Assembly (NCBI RefSeq): GCF_008974325.1
Contig: NZ_BKCG01000001.1
Coordinates: 558,001-622,000 of the forward strand
DNA from: Patiriisocius marinus
GTDB taxonomy: Bacteria; Bacteroidota; Bacteroidia; Flavobacteriales; Flavobacteriaceae
Direction: 5' to 3'
DNA: 64,000 bases
Position 1 is the first letter of the stretch. Each line of letters begins with the position of its first letter. Made by a program: the position numbers and the translations under genes. Positions 18,860-25,774 of this stretch are shown one piece after another. The notes under the pieces are model-generated. The model was given only the letters and a program-made list of their open reading frames with translations, had not been told where the DNA came from and did not search any database.

Positions 18860-21643
18860 ATGAAAAATTATATTACCCTTGCCATTACCTTTTTATCTAT
18901 TGCTATGTATGCTCAAGATGCTGGGTCTATTGTAGGTAAGTTAACTGATAAAGATGCAAATGATGAACCTTTGCCATTTGCTAACGTAATTATTAAAGGT
19001 ACATCGACAGGAACAACATCAGACTTTGATGGATTATACGCAATTGAAAATTTAGTAGCTGGAGATTATGTTATTGAAGTAAGCTTTGTAGGTTATGAAA
19101 CTATTGAAGTTCCTGCTACAGTTATTGCAGACAAAGTTACAACAGTAAATATCCCAATGGGAGCTAGTGCAGCTGCGCTTGACGAGGTTGTAATTACAAC
19201 TTCAATTAGAAGAGAAAGCCAAGTTGCTTTGCTTCTTGAACAGAAAAAAGCTACTACTATTAAAGAAAGTATAGGTAGTGAGCAATTAGCTAAACTAGGT
19301 GTTAGCGATGCTGCTGCTGCGACTACTAAAATTTCTGGTATATCTAAAACAGACGGAACGGGTGATGTATTTGTTCGTGGTCTTGGAGATCGATATTTAT
19401 ACACTACACTTAACGGTTTACCTATTCCATCTGACGATATTGAGCGTAAAAACATTGATCTTGGCTTATTTACTACTAGATTAATTGAAAGTATTGATGT
19501 TAGCAAAACAACATCTGCACGTTTATCTGCAGATCAAGCTTCTGGAAATATTGATATTAGTTCTAAATCTCTTAGCGGAAGTAAACTACTTTCGATAGGC
19601 GTTAGTGGTGGTACAAATACTAATGTGATTAGTAATGGTGTCTTCGGAAATTTTAAAGTGTCACCTAATAATGATAATGTGACCGCTGGTTTTTATTCTA
19701 AAGACCTAGGCACAAGGGAAGCATTAACAAATGAATCTTGGAACCCTAATACTATAAGCGCTCCAATTAACAGATCGGTTTCAATAAGTGCTGGAACTAA
19801 AATAGGAGAGAAATTAAAAGTATTAGCAACAATTGGCCAATCTTCAAAATTCGATTATAGAGAAGGCGTTTTTAGAGAATTTAGAGGAAACTTTATTGAT
19901 GATAGTATTCCTGATGCAATTACTTGGAAGAAAACTGTTGCAACATCTGGATTATTAAATGGAAAATTTAGAGCTAATGATAATCACTCTTTTGAATTTA
20001 CAACCTTGTTAATTAATAAGGTTGAAGATCAAGTTTTTGAAGGAGGCCGTGCAGGAACTGCAACAATTTTTGAAGAAACAAATGAAGGAGAAGCTTTTCA
20101 ATTTATTAGAGACCAAAACGTAAAAAATACACTTACTTCAATCACTCAATTAATTGGGAAAAACAAATTTACAGAACGCAATACTTTAGACTGGGGTATT
20201 GGGTACAACTACCTTTCTGCAGACGAGCCTAATCGTATTAGAAATGAAGTTAACTTTAATTTTGCTGAAGATCCAGACTTAGTACAACTAGGAAGAAATG
20301 GTGGTTTTCAACAACGCAAGAGTATTCAAAAAATTGAAGATATTGAATACAACGGTCGTATTAACGATGAGTTTTATATTGTTGAAGGAGATAATAGTTT
20401 CAAGATTGATTTTGGTGGAACTTATAGAAACAAAGAGCGTAATTTTGGATCACAGTTTTTTGGAATTGAAGAAACAGTACTAAATGCTGTTAACCCTACT
20501 TCAATAGATCATATATCAGAAATATTTACTGAACAAAATATAGCTAACGGATTACTAAAAGTAAATACATTACCCGCAGATAGATACAGAGGAAACCTCG
20601 AATCTATAGGTGGTTATTTTGAAGCTACCGGAGTTACTGGGAAATTTACAGTACAAGGAGGACTGCGTTACCAAGATGATCAAATTGATGTTACCTATGA
20701 TGTAGGTAATATTCCTGGTAGACTAGGTGAGGTTAATAAATCTTACCGAAGAGTATACCCTTCTGTCAATTTAAAATATGCTGCTTCAAATAAATTTAAT
20801 GTTCGTTTTGCAAATAGCTATACTACTACGCTACCAGAATTTAAAGAAATAGCTCCTTTCGAATATGTATCGCAAGTTGGTCAAGTAACTAGAGGTAACA
20901 CCTCAGTTGAAGCTTCTTTAAATGCTAATTACGATTTAAAGTTTGAATACTTCCCATCATCTGGACAACTACTTTCAATAACAGGTTTCTATAAGGATAT
21001 TGAGGACCCAATTAACAAGGTTCAAGATAGAGGGGCTTCTGGAGCTTTTTCATATTTCAACACCTCAGACAATGCTAGAATTTATGGTATCGAAATAGAA
21101 GGACGTGTAAAACTTATTGATGGTAGCGAAAGCGAAACTGTAAATGTAGATTTAAATGTAAACGCTTCCAGAATGTGGCACAAGCAAGATCTTCGCGAAA
21201 TATATGATGCAGAAGGAAACTTTGTAAACACCTTTAGATACAAAGGAATTACTGAAGTAGGATTACAAGGTGCGTCTGATTGGATTGTAAATACTTCGAT
21301 TAGCTATGACACTAATACAGAAAAGCCACTTGTAGCAACTATTGCTGGAAACTATGCTTCAGATAGAATTTTTGCCTTAGGAAATGCTACCATTAGAGAT
21401 TCTGGAGATATTAATTATAACGATGCGATTATAGAAAACGGCTTTGTTATGCTTGACCTAACAGTAACTAAAGAATTATCAGAAAAACTAACGGTTGGTT
21501 TCGTAGGGAAAAACTTATTTAACCCTGAAATTAAGAGAACTCAATTAGTAAGAAATCCTAACTCAGGTATTGAAACTAATGAAACAGTATTATCCTATTC
21601 TAGAGGTAGTCAACTAGGATTAAACTTAAAATATACATTTTAA
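18860..21643 (+). CDS. TonB-dependent receptor, probably phosphate-starvation regulated
   Basis: Outer membrane receptor of 927 aa. A signal peptide ends at MYAQ (residue 18). A CarboxypepD_reg-like domain (about 24-110) contains TGTTSDFDGLYAI. A plug (about 115-235) contains GTGDVFVRGLGDRYLYTTLNGLPIPS. It has a large barrel, and the C-terminus ends in YTF, the outer membrane end signature. The region after the plug (IDISSKSLSG) and overall pattern resemble receptors paired with surface lipoproteins rather than siderophore receptors. It is followed 37 bases later by a lipoprotein gene, and preceded by an array of 11-base Pho-like repeats. I infer import of a phosphorus-containing substrate; the substrate itself is unknown. 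Confidence 0.85.
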   Translation: MKNYITLAITFLSIAMYAQDAGSIVGKLTDKDANDEPLPFANVIIKGTSTGTTSDFDGLYAIENLVAGDYVIEVSFVGYETIEVPATVIADKVTTVNIPMGASAAALDEVVITTSIRRESQVALLLEQKKATTIKESIGSEQLAKLGVSDAAAATTKISGISKTDGTGDVFVRGLGDRYLYTTLNGLPIPSDDIERKNIDLGLFTTRLIESIDVSKTTSARLSADQASGNIDISSKSLSGSKLLSIGVSGGTNTNVISNGVFGNFKVSPNNDNVTAGFYSKDLGTREALTNESWNPNTISAPINRSVSISAGTKIGEKLKVLATIGQSSKFDYREGVFREFRGNFIDDSIPDAITWKKTVATSGLLNGKFRANDNHSFEFTTLLINKVEDQVFEGGRAGTATIFEETNEGEAFQFIRDQNVKNTLTSITQLIGKNKFTERNTLDWGIGYNYLSADEPNRIRNEVNFNFAEDPDLVQLGRNGGFQQRKSIQKIEDIEYNGRINDEFYIVEGDNSFKIDFGGTYRNKERNFGSQFFGIEETVLNAVNPTSIDHISEIFTEQNIANGLLKVNTLPADRYRGNLESIGGYFEATGVTGKFTVQGGLRYQDDQIDVTYDVGNIPGRLGEVNKSYRRVYPSVNLKYAASNKFNVRFANSYTTTLPEFKEIAPFEYVSQVGQVTRGNTSVEASLNANYDLKFEYFPSSGQLLSITGFYKDIEDPINKVQDRGASGAFSYFNTSDNARIYGIEIEGRVKLIDGSESETVNVDLNVNASRMWHKQDLREIYDAEGNFVNTFRYKGITEVGLQGASDWIVNTSISYDTNTEKPLVATIAGNYASDRIFALGNATIRDSGDINYNDAIIENGFVMLDLTVTKELSEKLTVGFVGKNLFNPEIKRTQLVRNPNSGIETNETVLSYSRGSQLGLNLKYTF

Positions 21644-21680
21644 TTAATTAAACACTAATCTCAAATTAAACATTAAAGAA

Positions 21681-23627
21681 ATGAAAACATTTAAAAATTT
21701 ATCGGCATATGTAGCAGCAGCTGCAATGTTATTTTTATCATCTTGTGGTAATGATGACGATTTCTCACCAGTTGATAGTGGTGAAGATGGAGAAGTTAAT
21801 TTAGAATTAAACGGTATTTTAGATAGCGACAGAATTTTAGATCCAACTCAAACGTATACAGTAACAGGTTCTTACCTAGTAAAATCTGGTGCTAAATTAA
21901 CTATTCCTGCAGGAACTGAAATAGTTTCTCAAGTAGCAACTAACAACTATATTGCTATTGAAAAAGGAGCACAAATTGATGTTCAAGGTACTGCTAGCTT
22001 ACCAGTTATTATGAGAAGTACATCTGGTAACCAAGGTGATTGGGGTGGATTAGTAATTCTTGGAGATGCTGTTACTACTGAAGGAGTAGATGCTATTGCT
22101 GAGGTAGGTGGTTTTATCTATGGAGGTACAAATTCTGCAGATAATTCAGGAAGTATTAATTATTTAATCATTAAAAATGCAGGAGCTCAAATTAACTCTG
22201 AGTCTCAATATAATGGACTTACACTTTACGCTGTAGGGAACGGAACATCAATCAATAACGTAGCCCTTATGGATGGTGCTGATGATGGTGTGGAATTTTT
22301 TGGAGGTTCAGTATCTGTAACAAATCTTTATGCTGAAAACAACCAAGATGATTCTATCGACTGGACTGAAGGATGGAATGGTTCTATCACTAACACTTAC
22401 GTTGTTCATAATAACGATGGTTTCTCAACTGCAATTGAAGCAGATGGAGATAACGGAAATCCTACAATTACAAACTTTACTGCGGTATCTACTGTAGGTG
22501 GAACTGCTTTACAGTTTAAAAAAATGAGTGGTGCTACAATTAATGGGTTGTCATTAACTGGTTATGAAACTTCAATCGACATGAAAGATGACGGACCTTT
22601 AGCAAACGTAATTATCGAAGGAGCATCTGCAGATCCATTTAACGGTTACACAACTTCAAGTTCAGTAGATGTGTCTATTTTTGACTGGGTAAACTCTAAC
22701 CAAACAGGAAACGCATCATTATTACAAGGTGTTGTTAACGGAACTGTAACGCTAGATGCTAACGTTGCTTACACATTAACATCTTCTTACATTGTTCAAG
22801 ATGGTGGGAAACTAATCATTCCTGCAGGAACCAAAATTACTGCTAATGCTTCTGGAACATCTGTGTATATCGCTGTATTAAAAGGTGGTCAAATCGAAAT
22901 TAACGGTACTGCAGACAATCCAGTAATTATGTCATCTGCAACTGCAACTCCTGGAGACTGGGGTGGATTAACTATATGTGGTGATGCTCCTACAACTGAA
23001 GGAACAGACGCAACTGCAGAAATAGGCGGATTTATTTACGGTGGTAATAATGCTGCTGATGATTCTGGATCAATTAACTACTTAGTAATGTTAGGTACAG
23101 GAGCTCAAATTAACTCTGAATCTCAATACAACGGAATTTCATTTTACGCAGTTGGTTCTGAAACTGAAGTAAACAATGTTGCAATTATTAATGGTGCAGA
23201 TGATGGAGTTGAATTTTTTGGAGGTGCAGTTAATGCTACTAATATATACTTAGAAAACAATGAAGATGATGCAGTTGACTGGACAGAAGGATGGAATGGG
23301 GCTTTGACAAATACTTTTGTTACTCATACTAATGGAAATTTCTCAACAGCATTAGAAGCAGATGGAGATAACGGAAACCCTACTCTTAATAATTTCACTG
23401 CAATTACAACAAGTCCTGGTACAGCTTTACAGTTCAAAAAAATGTCTGGAGCTACTATGACAAACGTTTTATTATCAGGTTATGACACGAATGTAGATAT
23501 GAAAGATGATGGTCCAGTATCAAATGTAATTATTGATGGTACTCCATTAACTACTGCTACCGATGATGTATTTAATGGTACTGCTGTAGATATTTCTGGA
23601 TGGGCGTGGATTACTGCACGTTTATAA
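21681..23627 (+). CDS. Duplicated right-handed beta-helix-like surface lipoprotein, partner of the preceding receptor
   Basis: A 648-aa lipoprotein with lipobox LFLSSC (Cys22). The following GNDDD is an acidic run like the surface-export signals of Flavobacteriaceae lipoproteins. The body consists of two homologous halves (about 59-322 and 364-633). Each contains GDWGGL, GGFIYGG, QINSESQYNG, DGVEFFGG, DWTEGWNG, EADGDNGNP, LQFKKMSGAT and DMKDDGP. The spacing of short Asn/Gly-rich strands suggests a parallel beta-helix. The many conserved acidic residues could bind metal. It lies 37 bases after the receptor gene, so one operon is expected. Function unknown; a surface substrate-capturing or hydrolysing role is inference. 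Confidence 0.85.
   Translation: MKTFKNLSAYVAAAAMLFLSSCGNDDDFSPVDSGEDGEVNLELNGILDSDRILDPTQTYTVTGSYLVKSGAKLTIPAGTEIVSQVATNNYIAIEKGAQIDVQGTASLPVIMRSTSGNQGDWGGLVILGDAVTTEGVDAIAEVGGFIYGGTNSADNSGSINYLIIKNAGAQINSESQYNGLTLYAVGNGTSINNVALMDGADDGVEFFGGSVSVTNLYAENNQDDSIDWTEGWNGSITNTYVVHNNDGFSTAIEADGDNGNPTITNFTAVSTVGGTALQFKKMSGATINGLSLTGYETSIDMKDDGPLANVIIEGASADPFNGYTTSSSVDVSIFDWVNSNQTGNASLLQGVVNGTVTLDANVAYTLTSSYIVQDGGKLIIPAGTKITANASGTSVYIAVLKGGQIEINGTADNPVIMSSATATPGDWGGLTICGDAPTTEGTDATAEIGGFIYGGNNAADDSGSINYLVMLGTGAQINSESQYNGISFYAVGSETEVNNVAIINGADDGVEFFGGAVNATNIYLENNEDDAVDWTEGWNGALTNTFVTHTNGNFSTALEADGDNGNPTLNNFTAITTSPGTALQFKKMSGATMTNVLLSGYDTNVDMKDDGPVSNVIIDGTPLTTATDDVFNGTAVDISGWAWITARL
21855..23579 (+). 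repeat. Internal tandem duplication within the lipoprotein gene
   Basis: About 790-810 bases are repeated: first copy roughly 21855-22645, second roughly 22770-23579. Matching motifs are 305-306 codons apart; for example GDWGG is encoded near 22035 and again near 22953. The copies differ at many bases but keep the motif order, so the duplication is old. Confidence 0.85.
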
Positions 23628-23649
23628 TATTTTGAATTAGCCCAAAATA

Positions 23650-23680
23650 AAAAGAGTCCCTATTTATTGGGACTCTTTTC
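23650..23680. terminator. Bidirectional intrinsic terminator
   Basis: An 11-bp stem AAAAGAGTCCC / GGGACTCTTTT with an eight-base loop lies between the lipoprotein gene and the converging MORN-type gene. Confidence 0.88.
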
Positions 23681-23698
23681 TATTATATAAAGTTCGAA

Positions 23699-24082
23699 TT
23701 ATGGTCTATTCGACACAACTCTAGTATCACTAATTTTCCAAGTATTAACTTCTGAAATTCTCGAATCGGTATATCTTACTTCTTTCATATTATCACCTTG
23801 GTAAAACAACCAAGTTCCTGTTTTCTCACCATTTTCATACTGAGCAACAGCAGTTTTATTCCCTTCTTCATCAAAGCTTGTCCACTCTCCTTGTAACTTG
23901 TTATCCTGAGTATAAAAACCTTTTTGAGCAACAACTCCATTATCGTGATACAAAGTAGCATTTATTAATCCGTTCTCAAGTACAAATTTGTCTTGCTTAC
24001 CTTCACAAGTCTTTTTACAATCTTGAGCATACATAGATGATGCTGATAAAATAACTGCTAGTATTAATATATATTTTTTCAT
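23699..24082 (-). CDS. Small secreted MORN-repeat protein
   Basis: A 127-aa protein with a signal peptide ending at MYAQ (about residue 19). Two or three MORN-type repeats follow, with patterns such as YHDNGVVAQKGFYTQDNKLQGEWTSF shortened and repeated as YENGEKTGTWLFY. Such proteins are often labelled YwqK-family antitoxin, but nothing here suggests a toxin partner. Two cysteines (in DCKKTCEG) follow the signal peptide. On the minus strand, TAAATTTG (24120-24113) is a good -7 box 30 bases before the start. A Pho-like repeat array lies just beyond it, suggesting induction by phosphate shortage. Role unknown. Confidence 0.8.
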   Translation of the reverse strand: MKKYILILAVILSASSMYAQDCKKTCEGKQDKFVLENGLINATLYHDNGVVAQKGFYTQDNKLQGEWTSFDEEGNKTAVAQYENGEKTGTWLFYQGDNMKEVRYTDSRISEVNTWKISDTRVVSNRP

Positions 24083-24112
24083 AACATTTTCTTTTTTTTA
24101 TTACTACAGTAC

Positions 24113-24172
24113 CAAATTTACACATTTAGTAACAATTAGAAAAGGTTTAGTTAACATTAAATTTACATTAAG
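24113..24172. promoter_or_regulatory. Pho-like repeat array beside the MORN gene promoter
   Basis: Read on the plus strand, the units GTAACAATTAG (24129), AAAAGGTTTAG (24140), TTAACATTAAA (24151) and TTTACATTAAG (24162) follow at 11-base steps; the second is weak. TTAACATTAA is identical to the start of the first unit before the receptor gene at 18760. A minus-strand -7 box (CAAATTTA at 24113-24120) adjoins it. The units point away from the minus-strand gene, unlike the other arrays, so which transcript they control is uncertain. Confidence 0.6.
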
Positions 24173-24374
24173 CTTGTAAAATTCTTATTATCAATTAATT
24201 ATATGTATCAAAATTACTATAATACCAATTATAACATAGTCTTTTATTAATGATTTCGTAATCTTTAGTTTACAATAGAAAAGCCTTTTGTAGCGTACTT
24301 TGTGAAGTCAAATGACAATTGTACTACATTTATAAATCACTTTAGTTTTTGTCGACTAGATTTAATAGTACAAT
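24173..24374. other. Non-coding stretch before an orphan terminator
   Basis: No convincing reading frame on either strand. It lies between the repeat array at 24129-24172 and a strong plus-strand terminator, so it could carry a small RNA. No perfect TAnnTTTG box was found; GTACTTTG near 24295-24302 is one base off in spacing. Confidence 0.3.
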
Positions 24375-24404
24375 AAGCCGCCTATAAAAAGGCGGCTTTT
24401 TTTT
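24375..24404 (+). terminator. Orphan intrinsic terminator
   Basis: A perfect 8-bp GC-rich stem AAGCCGCC / GGCGGCTT with an eight-base loop and a run of eight Ts. No plus-strand gene precedes it within 740 bases. It sits just before the Pho-like promoter of the porin gene, so it either ends an unannotated RNA or insulates that promoter. Confidence 0.88.
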
Positions 24405-24422
24405 GTGTTTTAATCCCAAAAG

Positions 24423-24467
24423 TTAACCATTTGGAAACATTACATCACTTTTTATTTTAGTCCTTTG
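24423..24467 (+). promoter_or_regulatory. Pho-like repeat pair and promoter of the porin gene
   Basis: Units TTAACCATTTG (24423-24433) and GAAACATTACA (24434-24444) follow directly. TTTG at 24464-24467 begins 30 bases after the start of the second unit, and the start codon lies 27 bases further. The -7 box (GTCCTTTG) lacks TA, as expected for an activator-dependent promoter. Confidence 0.7.
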
Positions 24468-24493
24468 CAGCGACAAAAACTAAAACTTGATTT

Positions 24494-25696
24494 ATGAAAA
24501 CTAGAATTATTCTAGGACTTGTAACGATATTATATTGTTACACAATGACTTCGCAAGAAATAAGTGACACCTCTTTTGGTAAAGGACTTATAAATTACAC
24601 AGCTAAAGACAGTACTTTTAGTGTAAAATTTGCTCCACGTATCCAAGCAAGATTCAATTCAAATTGGGATTACAACGGAGAAGACTATGACGATGCCGAA
24701 TTGAACTTTCTAATTAGAAGAGCTCGTTTAAAATTTAGTGGATTTGCATATTCACCAAAATTGAAGTACAAAATCGAACTTGGATTATCAAATAGAGACG
24801 TTTCTGGAGCAAACGATTTCAATCGAAATACACCACGATACATTCTAGATGCTGTTATCATGTGGAATTTTTATGAAAATTTCGAATTATGGGCAGGGCA
24901 AACAAAACTTCCTGGAAACGTTGAGCGTGTTGTTTCTTCAGCTAACTTACAGTTAATAGATCGATCACTATTAAACAGTAGTTTTAATATTGATAGAGAT
25001 GTGGGTGTTCAACTTCGACATTTCACACATTTAGGTGGCGATTTTATTATGAAAGAGAAATTAGCCATTTCGCAAGGTGAAGGTAGAAACGTAACTGAGG
25101 GAAATGAAGGAGGACTTCAATATACAGGACGATTAGAATTTTTACCCTTCGGAAACTTTAAATCTAAAGGAGATTATTCTCAAGGAGATTTAAAAAGAGA
25201 AGACACACCTAAACTAATGGTAGGATTAACATATGATTACAATCAAGATGCTGTTAAAACTAGAAGTAATCTAGGCTCATATATGGAACTTGAAGATGGT
25301 TCACTTTATGAAACTAACATAACAACATTTTTTGCAGATGCAATGTTTAAATATAAAGGTTTCGCTTTTATGGGAGAATATGCAAATAGAGATGCAGATG
25401 CTCCAGTAGCAATTAATGCTGACGGTACAGAAACAGGTGATATTGTAAGAGTTGGTGATGCTTTCAATACACAAATTAGTTACCTTTTTCAAAGTAATTA
25501 TGAACTCACAACAAGATATACATCCCTAAAGTTTGATAATATTACAGGAAGAGAAGCACAAAATCAATATACCTTAGGTGCCTCTAGATACATTGTTGGA
25601 CATAAATTAAAAATACAAGCTGATGTTAGCTACAGTACTTTAGGTGGTGAAGCTGATAATATTATGCTTAGAACAGGTTTTGATCTACACTTTTAG
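24494..25696 (+). CDS. Phosphate-selective porin O/P-like outer membrane protein
   Basis: A 400-aa outer membrane beta-barrel with a signal peptide ending near residue 21 (TMTSQ). The sequence APRIQARFNSNWDYN, then LNFLIRRARLKFSGFAYSP and KIELGLSNRD, matches the OprO/OprP porin family in order and spacing. Strands continue to the end, finishing GFDLHF with a C-terminal Phe. In Pseudomonas, OprP is a phosphate-selective channel made in phosphate shortage. The Pho-like repeats before this gene and the PiT transporter directly after it support the same role here. Selectivity for phosphate over pyrophosphate or other anions is not decided by the sequence. Confidence 0.85.
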   Translation: MKTRIILGLVTILYCYTMTSQEISDTSFGKGLINYTAKDSTFSVKFAPRIQARFNSNWDYNGEDYDDAELNFLIRRARLKFSGFAYSPKLKYKIELGLSNRDVSGANDFNRNTPRYILDAVIMWNFYENFELWAGQTKLPGNVERVVSSANLQLIDRSLLNSSFNIDRDVGVQLRHFTHLGGDFIMKEKLAISQGEGRNVTEGNEGGLQYTGRLEFLPFGNFKSKGDYSQGDLKREDTPKLMVGLTYDYNQDAVKTRSNLGSYMELEDGSLYETNITTFFADAMFKYKGFAFMGEYANRDADAPVAINADGTETGDIVRVGDAFNTQISYLFQSNYELTTRYTSLKFDNITGREAQNQYTLGASRYIVGHKLKIQADVSYSTLGGEADNIMLRTGFDLHF

Positions 25697-25707
25697 ATAA
25701 TTAATTA

Positions 25708-25752
25708 ATAACAATTTGGTAACAAATGCGCTTTAAAAAAACAAGACATTTG
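25708..25752 (+). promoter_or_regulatory. Pho-like repeat pair and promoter of the phosphate transporter gene
   Basis: Units ATAACAATTTG (25708-25718) and GTAACAAATGC (25719-25729) are adjacent. TTTG at 25749-25752 begins 30 bases after the start of the second unit. Transcription should begin near 25757, which makes the ATG at 25775 a better start than the one at 25757. Confidence 0.72.
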
Positions 25753-25774
25753 CACCATGATAATACAGAATATA

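Noticed and set aside
19093-19506. 137-codon antisense frame in the TonB receptor gene
   Set aside because: Fully inside a well-supported gene on the other strand; Ser/Val/Ala-rich composition is the shadow of the receptor's codons.
23699-24082. Toxin-antitoxin reading of the MORN-type gene
   Set aside because: The label YwqK-family antitoxin is common for such proteins, but this one has a signal peptide and no toxin partner next to it.
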